From the NCBI GenBank assembly GCA_002364215.1, contig DEXQ01000003.1, positions 239,085 through 303,084 of the forward strand: DNA of 64,000 bases. The letters run 5' to 3'. The position numbers and the translations under genes were made by a program. Within the stretch, counting starts at the first letter, position 1; each line of letters opens with the position of its first letter. This DNA comes from Aequorivita sp. UBA3180 (GTDB lineage Bacteria; Bacteroidota; Bacteroidia; Flavobacteriales; Flavobacteriaceae). The notes beneath the pieces were generated by a model. It did not search any database. It had not been told where the DNA came from and saw only the letters and a list, made by a program, of their open reading frames with translations. Below, piece after piece: positions 51,712 through 61,043 of this stretch.

Positions 51712-52971
51712 ATGGAAAACTTAAAGACATATTCCGGGGAGTCGCTCGAAGGCAATTTTTACGCCATCGGCCTCAACTACAAAAAAGCAGATGCCGAGAT
51801 TCGTGGCCACTTTAGTATTAGTGATACGGCAAAAGAAAAGATAATGCTTCAGGCCAAGGCCGACCGTATTCCATCCCTTGCGGTTATTTCTACCTGCAAC
51901 CGTACCGAACTTTACGGGTTTGCCCAGCATCCATATCAACTTATAAAATTGTTATGCGAGCATACCAATGGTACTGTTGAGGAATTTGAAAAGGTTGCCT
52001 ATATTTATAAAAACCACGATGCGGTTTCACACCTCTTTACAGTGGGGACAGGTCTTGACAGTCAGATTCTTGGTGATTTTGAAATCATTAGTCAGTTGCG
52101 CAATGCGTTTCGCGAAGCAAAAAAACATGACCTTATGAACCCGTTTATGGAGCGTCTTGCAAATGCTGTTATTCAGGCCAGCAAGCGTATCAAGAATGAA
52201 ACTGGCATTTCTTCCGGTGCAACCTCTGTAAGTTTTGCGGCAGTGCAATATATTATGGCGCACGTGCCCTATATTTCTGAAAAGAATATTTTGCTTTTTG
52301 GAACTGGAAAAATTGGCAGAAATACCTGTGAGAACTTAATAAAGCATACCAAGAACGACCATATTACCCTTATTAACCGCACGAAGGAAAAGGCTGAAAA
52401 GGTGGCTGGAAAGTTCAATATGATCGTGAAGGACTATGCCGACATCCAAAGTGAAATAGCCCAGGCTGATGTACTTATTGTAGCTACGGGCGCACAGCAG
52501 CCCACCATTTCAAAGGAACTTTTGTATTTGAAAAGACCTCTATTAATTTTGGATCTTTCCATTCCAAAAAATGTTTCCGATGATGTTTTGGAGAATGAAT
52601 TGGTAACCTTGGTACATATGGATCATCTTTCTGCCGTAACGGATAATACCTTGGAACAGCGTGCGGCTCAGCTTCCTCTGGCAAAAAAGATTATTGCTGA
52701 AATTGAAAAGGAATTCAACCAATGGGCAGACAACAGACGGTTTGCTCCTACAATTAAAGCATTGAAAGGGAAACTTGCCGAAATTAAGGCTGGTGAAATA
52801 GATTATCAGCGCAAAAAGATTGACGGTTTCAATGAAGAGCAGGCCCAAATAATCAGCGACCGACTTATCCAAAAAATAACTACACATTTCGCCAACCACC
52901 TTAAAGGCGAGGAAGGCTCCGCCGAAAGTATAGAACTCATAAGAAGGGTTTTCCAACTTGAAACTGCCTAA
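51712..52971 (+). CDS. hemA: Glutamyl-tRNA reductase
   Basis: With ATG 51712 the protein has 419 residues, the usual family length. The catalytic Cys62 stands in ISTCNRTELYG. An NADPH-binding Rossmann domain (FGTGKIGRNTCENL) and the C-terminal dimerisation helices follow. It makes glutamate-1-semialdehyde, the first committed step of C5 heme synthesis. A longer start would put 35 residues upstream of the promoter. hemC follows 2 nt after the stop. Confidence 0.94.
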   Translation: MENLKTYSGESLEGNFYAIGLNYKKADAEIRGHFSISDTAKEKIMLQAKADRIPSLAVISTCNRTELYGFAQHPYQLIKLLCEHTNGTVEEFEKVAYIYKNHDAVSHLFTVGTGLDSQILGDFEIISQLRNAFREAKKHDLMNPFMERLANAVIQASKRIKNETGISSGATSVSFAAVQYIMAHVPYISEKNILLFGTGKIGRNTCENLIKHTKNDHITLINRTKEKAEKVAGKFNMIVKDYADIQSEIAQADVLIVATGAQQPTISKELLYLKRPLLILDLSIPKNVSDDVLENELVTLVHMDHLSAVTDNTLEQRAAQLPLAKKIIAEIEKEFNQWADNRRFAPTIKALKGKLAEIKAGEIDYQRKKIDGFNEEQAQIISDRLIQKITTHFANHLKGEEGSAESIELIRRVFQLETA

Positions 52972-52973
52972 TC

Positions 52974-53918
52974 TTGAAAAAAACAATCCGCATTGGCACC
53001 CGCGACAGTGAACTTGCACTTTGGCAAGCCAACACTGTAAAATCCAAACTTGAGGCTTTGGGCTATACCACCCAGTTGGTTCCCGTAAAGTCTGAAGGCG
53101 ACTTGGTGCTGGACAAGCCCCTTTACGAAATGGGCATTACCGGCATTTTTACCAAAACGCTGGACGTCGCAATGATAAAGGGCACGGTGGATATTGCCGT
53201 ACACAGTATGAAGGACGTGCCCACGCAATTGCCCAATGGCATCGTGCAGACCGCTGTTTTGGAACGTGCTTCCTCAGACGATATTATTGTTACTACAACG
53301 AATGTAGATTTTGAACAACCTTGCACAATTGCAACGGGAAGCCTTCGCCGGCAGGCACAATGGCTTCATCGTTACCCAAACCATAAGGTTGTTGATTTGC
53401 GTGGAAATGTCAATACCCGACTTCAAAAGCTGAAAGAAAATGATTGGGATGGCGCTATTTTCGCAAAAGCCGGATTAGAAAGATTGGGATATATGAGCGA
53501 AGCCAATATAAAAAGCCCCTCTTTTGGAGGGGTTGGGGAGGCTTTAGGTTGGATGCTTCCCGCGCCGGCACAGGGCGCTATGGTTGTTGTGGCTTTGGAA
53601 AATGATGAATTTTGCATAGAGGCCACTTCAAAATTGAACAATTCAGCAGCGGAAATTTGCACGCACATTGAGCGCGAATTTTTAAGAACACTTGAGGGTG
53701 GCTGTACTGCGCCAATTGGTGCTTTTGCAGAAATATTTGGTGAAGAGGTTCTGTTTAAAGGCTGTCTGTTTTCCTTGTATGGGAAAGAGAAATTGGAGAT
53801 TGAAAAAACTGTTTCCAAAACTGATTATCTACATTTTGGAAAAGAATGTGCTTTGCAAATCCTGAAAAATGGCGGAAAAGAATTGATGGCGCAGATTAAA
53901 AAGCAGATCAACAAGTAA
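52974..53918 (+). CDS. hemC: Hydroxymethylbilane synthase with repeat-derived insert
   Basis: The start codon is TTG at 52974: the conserved N-terminus KKTIRIGTRDSELALWQ begins there and no ATG fits. The protein has 314 residues. D81 (HSMKDVPT) is catalytic and C244 (LEGGCTAPIGAFA) holds the dipyrromethane cofactor. Residues 180-191 (KSPSFGGVGEAL), between AGLERLGY and LPAPAQGA, are extra relative to E. coli HemC and are encoded by a nested GC-rich hairpin repeat. The other catalytic parts appear intact. Confidence 0.93.
   Translation: MKKTIRIGTRDSELALWQANTVKSKLEALGYTTQLVPVKSEGDLVLDKPLYEMGITGIFTKTLDVAMIKGTVDIAVHSMKDVPTQLPNGIVQTAVLERASSDDIIVTTTNVDFEQPCTIATGSLRRQAQWLHRYPNHKVVDLRGNVNTRLQKLKENDWDGAIFAKAGLERLGYMSEANIKSPSFGGVGEALGWMLPAPAQGAMVVVALENDEFCIEATSKLNNSAAEICTHIEREFLRTLEGGCTAPIGAFAEIFGEEVLFKGCLFSLYGKEKLEIEKTVSKTDYLHFGKECALQILKNGGKELMAQIKKQINK
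53510..53549. repeat. Hairpin repeat inserted in hemC
   Basis: Outer AAAGCC/GGCTTT and inner CCCCTC/GAGGGG form a nested stem over about 35 bp. The sequence has the style of repeats usually found between genes in flavobacteria, here read in frame as SPSFGGVGEALG. Confidence 0.7.
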
Positions 53919-53937
53919 ATTCCCTAACCCCTATTAA

Positions 53938-54585
53938 ATGAAAAGCGTTCTCTCAACTAAAAAATTGAGTCCTTCTCAAAGAGAGTTGCTGATAAACGCT
54001 GGAGTTTCCTTGGTGGAATATAACGCCATAAAAATTGAATTCGTCCCTTTTGAAGTTTCTGAAAATATTGACAATGCTATTTTCACAAGCCAAAATGCTG
54101 TAAAGGCAGTTATGAGTTATGGGTTAGGAGATAGGAGTTGTTTTTGCGTTGGTGAAAAGACTAAATCACTGTTGGAAGAAAATGGCCAAAATGTGATAAA
54201 GATGGCCGAATATGCTTCAGAATTAGGCGATTATTTGGCAAAAAACTACAAAAATGATTCCTTTCAATTTTTCTGTGGAAATATTAGAAGTGATGAAATT
54301 CCCTCCAAACTAATAGAAAACGATATTATCTTTGAGGAAATTGAGGTTTACAAAACCACTTTAAATCCGAAGAAGTTTGAAAGACAGTTCGACGCTGTTC
54401 TTTTTTTCAGTCCAAGTGGGGTGCGAAGTTTTGTTTCAGAAAATAAAATGAATAATTCAAAAGCAATTTGCATAGGTACAACAACTGCTACCGAAGCAAA
54501 AAAATATACTGAAAACGTCGTAATTGCTAACGCCACTACCGTAGAAAGCGTAATTGCAAAAGCGGTGAAATTATTAAAAACGTAA
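53938..54585 (+). CDS. hemD: Uroporphyrinogen-III synthase
   Basis: The protein has 215 residues, weakly conserved as usual for HemD. The family marks are the early KLSPSQRELLINAGVSLVEYNAI, the central NAVKAV and FCVGEKTKSLLEENG, and the late FFSPSGVRSFVSEN with AICIGTTTATEAKK. It closes hydroxymethylbilane with ring-D inversion. It follows hemC by 19 nt, and the placement between hemC and hemE confirms the call. Confidence 0.9.
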   Translation: MKSVLSTKKLSPSQRELLINAGVSLVEYNAIKIEFVPFEVSENIDNAIFTSQNAVKAVMSYGLGDRSCFCVGEKTKSLLEENGQNVIKMAEYASELGDYLAKNYKNDSFQFFCGNIRSDEIPSKLIENDIIFEEIEVYKTTLNPKKFERQFDAVLFFSPSGVRSFVSENKMNNSKAICIGTTTATEAKKYTENVVIANATTVESVIAKAVKLLKT

Positions 54586-54591
54586 TGTCCG

Positions 54592-54637
54592 TTCGAGCGC
54601 AGTCGAGAACTCCTTATACTTCTCGACTGCGCTTGAG
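54592..54637. repeat. Dispersed inverted repeat between hemD and hemE
   Basis: Arms TTCGAGCGCAGTCGAGAA and TTCTCGACTGCGCTTGAG pair over about 16 bp with a 10-base loop. Repeats of this exact style are common in flavobacterial genomes. It may act as a weak terminator or mRNA stabiliser inside the operon. Confidence 0.8.
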
Positions 54638-54654
54638 GCGACAAAAATAAAGTT

Positions 54655-55683
54655 ATGATTAAAAACGATTTATTCTTAAAAGCCCTTCGTGGCGAAACTG
54701 TAGAAAGACCGCCTGTTTGGATGATGCGCCAAGCCGGAAGATACTTGCCCGAATTTCAGGAAATAAAAGCGAAATACGACTTCTTTACCCGTTGCCAAAC
54801 CCCGGAACTTGCTAGTGAAATCACCGTGCAACCCATCCGCAGATACGGAATGGATGCTGCCATTTTGTTTAGTGATATTTTGGTAATTCCGCAGGCAATG
54901 AACATTCACGTGGAGATGAAACCTAGTGTTGGCCCATGGTTGCCGGATCCAATCCGCTCAAAAAAGGATTTGGAACGCGTGATTGTGCCGGACATCAACG
55001 AAACCCTCAGCTATGTAATGGAAGCCATAAAGATGACGAAGGAAAAATTGAACGACGACATTCCGTTGATTGGTTTTGCGGGTAGTCCGTGGACCATTCT
55101 TTGTTATTGCGTGCAAGGCCAAGGCAGTAAAAACTTTGATAAAGCGAAGGAATTTTGCTTTACACAACCAGTTTTAGCACATGAATTACTTCAGAAAATA
55201 ACAGATACAACGATCTTATATTTAAAAGAAAAAGTAAAAGCCGGGGTAAACGCGGTACAGGTTTTTGACAGCTGGGGCGGTATGCTATCACCAACCGATT
55301 ATCAGGAATTCAGTTGGCAGTACATGCAACAGATAATTGATGCTTTAAAAAATGAAACTCCAGTTATTGCCTTTGGAAAAGGCTGTTGGTTTGCTTTAGA
55401 TACCATGGCAAAAAGTGGCGCTTCCGCATTGGGTGTAGATTGGACGTGTTCGCCCAAAAATGCGCGTTATTTGACGGGCGGAAACATTACATTACAAGGA
55501 AATTTTGACCCAACTCGTCTTTTCAGTCCGCCATCAGAAATTAAAAAAATGGTGAAACAAATGATCGATGAATTTGGAAAAGACCGTTACATCGTGAATT
55601 TGGGTCATGGAATTCTGCCAAATATTCCTTTGGAAAACGCAGGCGCTTTCATTGAAGCGGTGAAGGAATATAAGCAGGAATAG
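54655..55683 (+). CDS. hemE: Uroporphyrinogen decarboxylase
   Basis: The protein has 342 residues. RPPVWMMRQAGRYLPEF near the start is the HemE signature; ILFSDILVIPQAM, GFAGSPWTILCY and FDSWGGMLSP follow in order, and GHGILPNIPLENAGAF lies near the end. It removes four carboxyl groups to give coproporphyrinogen III. The next gene starts directly after the stop. Confidence 0.96.
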   Translation: MIKNDLFLKALRGETVERPPVWMMRQAGRYLPEFQEIKAKYDFFTRCQTPELASEITVQPIRRYGMDAAILFSDILVIPQAMNIHVEMKPSVGPWLPDPIRSKKDLERVIVPDINETLSYVMEAIKMTKEKLNDDIPLIGFAGSPWTILCYCVQGQGSKNFDKAKEFCFTQPVLAHELLQKITDTTILYLKEKVKAGVNAVQVFDSWGGMLSPTDYQEFSWQYMQQIIDALKNETPVIAFGKGCWFALDTMAKSGASALGVDWTCSPKNARYLTGGNITLQGNFDPTRLFSPPSEIKKMVKQMIDEFGKDRYIVNLGHGILPNIPLENAGAFIEAVKEYKQE

Positions 55684-56166
55684 ATGTTGTGGCAGATTTT
55701 TAAAAAGTTAGATTTAAAGCAACTTTTTGGGTTGTTTTGGATGTTTTTAAAAAATCCGCAATACGCACTTCCAACTATTTTTGCCACAAAACGCTGTATG
55801 GACATTGCGTATGAGCAGTACGGAAGCAAGCATCACTTAGGAAATCCTGCAAATGCCTTTCGGCATGCGCTTTGGGTAATCTTGATTATCAAAAAGTGTT
55901 TAAAATGGCAAAACAACGAACAAAAGGCAAAAACTTGGGCAAAGAAATTTACCGATTGGCACGAGGATTTTTCGCCCAACGAAGCTTTGGAACACGCAAT
56001 GGATTTGCATAATAACCACGTTGGAATTCTTTATTTTGAAGAAGTAAAAGATAAAAATGTAGCGGAAATCGTTTCGTTTTTAAAACAAAAAGCTTCGGAA
56101 GCGGTAAAGATTTCAACTATTGAAGAAGTTGAAAATTTAGAAAAGACATTAGTTTATATAGATTAA
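55684..56166 (+). CDS. DUF6973-like protein, unknown function
   Basis: The protein has 160 residues. The middle shows GNPANAFRHALWVILI and EALEHAMDLHNNHVG, the pattern of the DUF6973 group, with H residues spaced as possible metal ligands. The N-terminus is hydrophobic. It abuts hemE with no gap and is followed by a membrane protein gene, so it is in the heme operon. A role in heme handling is only inferred from position. Confidence 0.8.
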   Translation: MLWQIFKKLDLKQLFGLFWMFLKNPQYALPTIFATKRCMDIAYEQYGSKHHLGNPANAFRHALWVILIIKKCLKWQNNEQKAKTWAKKFTDWHEDFSPNEALEHAMDLHNNHVGILYFEEVKDKNVAEIVSFLKQKASEAVKISTIEEVENLEKTLVYID

Positions 56167-56195
56167 CTTTTCCGTGCGACACGACACCAAACCAA

Positions 56196-56933
56196 ATGAT
56201 TAAGAACATCCTAAAAGGCATAAAAGCATACGCGGGAACTTTCAAGCTTATTGGGCAACTTGAGCTTTGGAAGTACTTTGGCGTGCCTATGGCAATTAGT
56301 TTTTTAACCGCTGTTTTAATTGGCTTTTCCGCTTGGGGGCTGAGCGATAATCTGGGAGCCTTTATTTCAAAAATCTGGTTTTGGGAATGGGGCGCACAAA
56401 CTTTCAGAACCATAAGTGATTTTATTGGAGCATTAACAATCATTGCTTTAGGTTTAATTCTTTTTCGTCATATAGTTATGGCACTGAGCGCGCCATTTAT
56501 GAGTCCCGTTTCGGAAAAGATTGAAAAACATCTTTTTGGAGAAAACCATTCGCACAGAAATACGTCAAACGCTGAGCAACTTTGGCGGGGGGTTCGAATA
56601 AACGTCCGGAATTTAATGATGGAACTTTTGCTCACAATCCCCATAATCTTGATAGGTTTTATACCTGTTTTAGGAATAATTTCTTCGGTACTTTTGTTTT
56701 TGGTGCAGAGCTATTACGCAGGTTTCGGGAATATGGATTACACTTTGGAACGGCATTATAAATATTCAGAAAGCATCCAATTTGTAAGTAGAAACAAGGG
56801 TTTGGCAATTGGCAACGGTATCGTTTTTATGGGAATGCTTTTGATTCCGGTGATTGGGATTATTTTGGTGTTGCCTCTTTCTGTAACTGCGGCGAGTACG
56901 GAGACTTTAAAGGTTTTGGAAAACACGAAATAA
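56196..56933 (+). CDS. EI24/CysZ-like membrane protein
   Basis: The protein has 245 residues with four main hydrophobic helices (about 27-50, 64-92, 140-178, 200-228). The segment HIVMALSAPFMSPVSEKIE and VQSYYAGFGNMDY are typical of the EI24 domain, shared with sulfate transporter CysZ. The substrate in this group is not known. It lies in the hem gene run between the DUF6973-like gene and hemF. Confidence 0.88.
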   Translation: MIKNILKGIKAYAGTFKLIGQLELWKYFGVPMAISFLTAVLIGFSAWGLSDNLGAFISKIWFWEWGAQTFRTISDFIGALTIIALGLILFRHIVMALSAPFMSPVSEKIEKHLFGENHSHRNTSNAEQLWRGVRINVRNLMMELLLTIPIILIGFIPVLGIISSVLLFLVQSYYAGFGNMDYTLERHYKYSESIQFVSRNKGLAIGNGIVFMGMLLIPVIGIILVLPLSVTAASTETLKVLENTK

Positions 56934-56947
56934 CTTCAGAAAAAGAT

Positions 56948-57853
56948 ATGATGAAAGAAAAATTCGTAAAATACATAAAGAATTTGCAAAACGAAATCAC
57001 TTCTGCTTTGGAAGAAATTGACGGATTGGCAAAATTCAAAGAAGACAAATGGACCCGGAAAGCAGGCGGTGGCGGACAAACCAGAGTGATTGAAAATGGA
57101 GCCGTTTTTGAAAAAGGAGGCGTAAACATCAGTGAAGTTCACGGGAAATTACCCGAAAGCATGCAGCAGTATTTTGGAGTAAAAGATGCAGATTTTTTCG
57201 CTTGTGGACTGAGTTTGGTACTTCACCCAAAAAACCCGATGGTGCCCACCGTTCACGCCAATTGGCGCTATTTTGAAATGTATGATGCTGAAGGAAATAT
57301 TGTAGATAGTTGGTTTGGCGGCGGGCAAGATTTAACACCTTATTATTTATTTGAGGAAGATGCAACACATTTTCACCATGTCTGCAAAACCGCTTGCGAT
57401 AGGCATAATCCGGATTTTTATGAAACTTATAAAAAGCGCTGCGACGAGTATTTTTGGAACGCGCATCGCGAAGAAGCGAGAGGAATTGGTGGTCTTTTCT
57501 TTGATTATTTAAAAGAAACGGACACGATGAAAATGCAGGATTGGTACAATTTCGTAACCGAAGTTGGTAACAGTTTCTTGGAATGTTATCTTCCCATTGT
57601 TGAAAAAAGAAAAAACCTTCCCTATTCCGAAGAAAACAGAACTTGGCAGGAAATACGCCGTGGCCGTTATGTTGAGTTTAATTTAGTTCACGATAAAGGC
57701 ACGCTTTTCGGCCTAAAAACAAATGGCCGAATTGAAAGCATTTTGATGAGTTTGCCGCCGCATGTGCAGTGGCGCTATGATTTTCATCCCGAGACAGGAA
57801 GCGAGGAAGAAAAGCTTGTTGAAGTTTTAAGAAAGCCGAAAGATTGGGTTTGA
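56948..57853 (+). CDS. hemF: Oxygen-dependent coproporphyrinogen III oxidase
   Basis: The protein has 301 residues, the standard HemF length. KFKEDKWTRKAGGGGQTRVIENG, VHANWRYFEMYD, FGGGQDLTPYYLFEEDATHFHHVCK and EEARGIGGLFFDYL are the conserved blocks. It uses oxygen to make protoporphyrinogen IX, so this route needs air; the anaerobic HemN is not in the window. It follows the EI24 gene by 14 nt. Confidence 0.96.
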   Translation: MMKEKFVKYIKNLQNEITSALEEIDGLAKFKEDKWTRKAGGGGQTRVIENGAVFEKGGVNISEVHGKLPESMQQYFGVKDADFFACGLSLVLHPKNPMVPTVHANWRYFEMYDAEGNIVDSWFGGGQDLTPYYLFEEDATHFHHVCKTACDRHNPDFYETYKKRCDEYFWNAHREEARGIGGLFFDYLKETDTMKMQDWYNFVTEVGNSFLECYLPIVEKRKNLPYSEENRTWQEIRRGRYVEFNLVHDKGTLFGLKTNGRIESILMSLPPHVQWRYDFHPETGSEEEKLVEVLRKPKDWV

Positions 57854-57877
57854 ATTGGAGTTAATTCTAACAATTTA

Positions 57878-58210
57878 ATGTCACGAAAAAAGGCAAATAA
57901 AAGAATTTTCGAAATACTCCATGCTTTTGGAGATGATGGGCAAGAGAAACGCCCTGTCACCCATTGGTTTTATTTTGAAAAAAGAAAGGATTTGAAGCTT
58001 TTTGAAAGCTATGCTTGGGATATTGGATTTCAAACTTCGGTTAAACACCTTCGAAAAAGAAAGAATTATGATAAGCTTTTACTAATTATCTATAGGGTTG
58101 AAAGTGTAAACAAAAGTTTTATTGATTTTGACACTATGGAATTTTTTGAAATTGCAAAAAAGTATAACGGTATATATGATGGATGGGAAACGCCCATCGA
58201 AATGGATTAA
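57878..58210 (+). CDS. RraB-like ribonuclease E inhibitor domain protein
   Basis: The protein has 110 residues. FGDDGQEKRPVTHWFYFEKRKDL matches the RraB fold start, and VESVNKSFIDFDTMEFFEIAKKYNGIYDGWETPI the end. In E. coli RraB binds RNase E. Here its target is unknown, since RNase E of Bacteroidota lacks much of the region RraB binds. It follows hemF by 24 nt and is convergent with the helicase gene. Confidence 0.85.
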   Translation: MSRKKANKRIFEILHAFGDDGQEKRPVTHWFYFEKRKDLKLFESYAWDIGFQTSVKHLRKRKNYDKLLLIIYRVESVNKSFIDFDTMEFFEIAKKYNGIYDGWETPIEMD

Positions 58211-58214
58211 GCAA

Positions 58215-60866
58215 TCATTTCCAAATCAAAGCCTTTTTAGAACCCACATTGTTTGTGTTTTGGTAATAATGAAAACGCGCTTTCAACAATAATTTTCTTC
58301 CTTCGGGATTTCGGGTGAAAGTGAGGATAGCCTTGCCATTGAATTTTTTCCAATGCTTAAAAAACAGCTCCGCGTCACTTTTCCGTTCAGCAAATATTTT
58401 CGGCACATTGTAATAATCTGAAATTTTTAACAGTTTCCGAAACCATCCGGCTTGGGTAATAATATAACGCGGATTTTCAACCGGCGCGATTATTTCCTCC
58501 AAATAATTTATAAAGAGAAGACTTTCCTTAACCGTTGCACCCTGTAAATAACAGGAAATAGCCCCTTGGTCAAATTCTTCAATGACAACTTTAAGTTTGG
58601 GTGCTGAAGTTTTAATTAATTCTTTTTTAACCATCGCTGCTTTTAGCGCCTCGGCAAATTTAAAAAGCTGTTTGTCCCTTCGTCCGAATTGAATATATAA
58701 TTTCAAAGCTTTTATGGTTTTAGGAAGAAATAAGATTGCGAGTCCGCCAAAAACTGCGTAAAAAAAGTAAAGAATTCCTTTGGAAAGAAGATTCGGAAGA
58801 TTGTTTATAAAAAGTTCGGGCAATGTAATTAACACCAAAGCGGAAAGTTCCACGAAAGCATATTTCACCAAATCGTGATAATACAATTTTTTCGATTTTT
58901 CCGAAGTTGATTTTTCATCAAAATTCACTTTTAGCTCGCGAATTAAAACATTTCCTTCTTTCAAAGCTGTTTCCCAGCGCTGTTTTACGTTTTTTCGGTT
59001 TTGGGAAAGTGACTCCATTTTTTCATTTAAAGCCGCTATTTCAGAAAATCCGTTCGCTATTCCCAATCGATCTATTCCGTTTTCTATGAAGGTTTTTCCT
59101 TGTAGCGAAACGCCGCAGAAGGCATCAAATCTGCGGCTTAAGGTTTCTATGTCTGCTCCTCCCGATTCATTTGTAGGGTCCACACAGGCAATATGCCAAA
59201 TATTTGCAACTTTCCCGGGCTGCAACTGGTTTACACGAATGGCCCGCCCCCGCATTTGGTTGGAAGTAACAAATGAACCAACAAACGAGGCAAGGACCAA
59301 AGTGTTGATTGCCGGCGCATCCCAACCTTCGCCCAAAAGCGATTTGGTGCCAATAAGCACTTCAATAAACCCTTCCTCAAAAAGCTGGGTCATGGCGCTT
59401 ACCATTTCCTTTTTGCCGCTCACGGTTGGGTTTATGACTATGTATTCCGTATCCCAAAGAATGGATTGCGTAAAAGCTTCCGCAGAAATTTTGGCAGTCA
59501 ATTCGTCCACCAGCGAATTGTGGATTAAAATCAAAGAACCCGTTAAAACAGCTAATTTATCTTTCTGAAGTTTTAAAGATTCATCCCTTTTTATCGCATT
59601 CCGAAGATGTTGAAATATAGGAACCACACCCAACTTATTTATTTCCGAAAGGGAATCGCCGTATTTAAAATCGAGAAATTCCTTTCGAATGTAATCTGAA
59701 AGAATAACCATCCGCAATGAGCTACCGAGACTTTCAGCTTCAATTTTGGTAATTTCCACAATGCTTTTAAGCTTAGATGGACTCTGCGAAAGCGAACGGT
59801 ATAGGTTGTTTTCGCCTACAAGATTGACGCGTTTTTTATCAAAAGCCCCAATTTTTCGAAGCTCTTTTTCAATTGAATTTAATATTGCTTCGTTTTCAAG
59901 ATGATTTTTCCTTTCGTCAACCAAAAGGGGCTGCAATAGCGCTTCCACCCATTCGTAATTAAACGAGGGAAAACTCACATTTTTAGGTTTTACGCCCAAC
60001 AATTCAATCTTTTCATGAGGAATTTTAAAAGCAATTGAATTCAAATAAATAAGTATCGCCGAATAGAAATCTGGATGCTCGTAAATAGCTTCCAAATTCG
60101 TTTCCGTATTCGCAAAAAAAGGATGTTTCAGTATAAAATTCTGGAAATGTTCATTCGCTTTTAAATCTGAAACAAACTGAATCAATTGCTCGCGATATTT
60201 TATGATGTAGCGAATCTGTTCCTGTTCGGGTTTGGAAAAATAAATGTAATCCTGATGCGGACAGAGATTGCCTTCCTTTACGAGTTCTGGCAGGCCGATT
60301 TCCATATCAATCGGGCCGCAAAGTTCAAAATACTTGGCTATTTCACTTGGTTCACTATCGTAGGGAGGCGTTGCGGTAAGCGAAACTAATGTGTGTTTGG
60401 GCAATTGTTTTAAGCTGAAAAGCGGCTTCCACCATTCGTTTTTTAAGTGATGGGCTTCGTCCAAAATAATGTTTTCAATTCCAGCATTTTCAAAAAAATG
60501 GAGTAGTTTTTCTTCGGAATTTTCCAATTCATTTTTAAAAAAAGAATGCAGGGATTGATAGGTTGAAAAAGTAATCGTTTCCGGATTTTTAATGTTGAAG
60601 GAAACCGAAATTGAATTTTCATGTTTCACAAAACACTCCAACATACGCTCGTTCCATTGGTTTCGGATGGTTAGGGTAGGCGATAGAACCAGCGTTTTTT
60701 TATTGATTCTCCGCATCATTTCCAACCCCAGAACCGTTTTGCCCGAACCCGGCGGAGCCACGACGTGAAGATGATTATCCTCTAAATAAACTTGAAAATC
60801 CTCCAAAAACCGCGCTTGGTAGCTGCGCCAATTAAATTTAAAAAGAAGTGAGGATAGCAGGTTCAA
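58215..60866 (-). CDS. SF2 DEAD/DEAH helicase with two C-terminal membrane helices
   Basis: The protein has 883 residues. Walker A APPGSGKT (37-44), DEAH (136-139), TATPP (164-168), GEGWDAP (512-518) and QMRGRAIR (537-544) are all present, so it is an active SF2 ATPase of the restriction-helicase kind. A region with two hydrophobic helices (about 668-690 and 695-717) follows, then a 165-residue C-terminal domain. A membrane-anchored helicase is unusual. The start appears to be a TTG. It is convergent with the RraB-like gene and has no methylase or nuclease beside it. Confidence 0.88.
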   Translation of the reverse strand: MNLLSSLLFKFNWRSYQARFLEDFQVYLEDNHLHVVAPPGSGKTVLGLEMMRRINKKTLVLSPTLTIRNQWNERMLECFVKHENSISVSFNIKNPETITFSTYQSLHSFFKNELENSEEKLLHFFENAGIENIILDEAHHLKNEWWKPLFSLKQLPKHTLVSLTATPPYDSEPSEIAKYFELCGPIDMEIGLPELVKEGNLCPHQDYIYFSKPEQEQIRYIIKYREQLIQFVSDLKANEHFQNFILKHPFFANTETNLEAIYEHPDFYSAILIYLNSIAFKIPHEKIELLGVKPKNVSFPSFNYEWVEALLQPLLVDERKNHLENEAILNSIEKELRKIGAFDKKRVNLVGENNLYRSLSQSPSKLKSIVEITKIEAESLGSSLRMVILSDYIRKEFLDFKYGDSLSEINKLGVVPIFQHLRNAIKRDESLKLQKDKLAVLTGSLILIHNSLVDELTAKISAEAFTQSILWDTEYIVINPTVSGKKEMVSAMTQLFEEGFIEVLIGTKSLLGEGWDAPAINTLVLASFVGSFVTSNQMRGRAIRVNQLQPGKVANIWHIACVDPTNESGGADIETLSRRFDAFCGVSLQGKTFIENGIDRLGIANGFSEIAALNEKMESLSQNRKNVKQRWETALKEGNVLIRELKVNFDEKSTSEKSKKLYYHDLVKYAFVELSALVLITLPELFINNLPNLLSKGILYFFYAVFGGLAILFLPKTIKALKLYIQFGRRDKQLFKFAEALKAAMVKKELIKTSAPKLKVVIEEFDQGAISCYLQGATVKESLLFINYLEEIIAPVENPRYIITQAGWFRKLLKISDYYNVPKIFAERKSDAELFFKHWKKFNGKAILTFTRNPEGRKLLLKARFHYYQNTNNVGSKKALIWK

Positions 60867-61043
60867 TTTATGGAAGGCTCAGATTATAATAGTAAATTTG
60901 CAACGCCAAAAATAAGGTATTTCAACGAGGTGAAAATCCTGTTATTGGTTTAATAATATTACTGAATTGATTATTGAATATAGGGTTTCAGATTTATCAA
61001 AAAATCTAAAATCTAAAATCTCAAGTCTAAAATCTTAATAGCT

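Noticed and set aside
58215..60866. Type I or III restriction subunit
   Set aside because: The helicase motifs fit, but there is no methylase, specificity or nuclease gene next to it.
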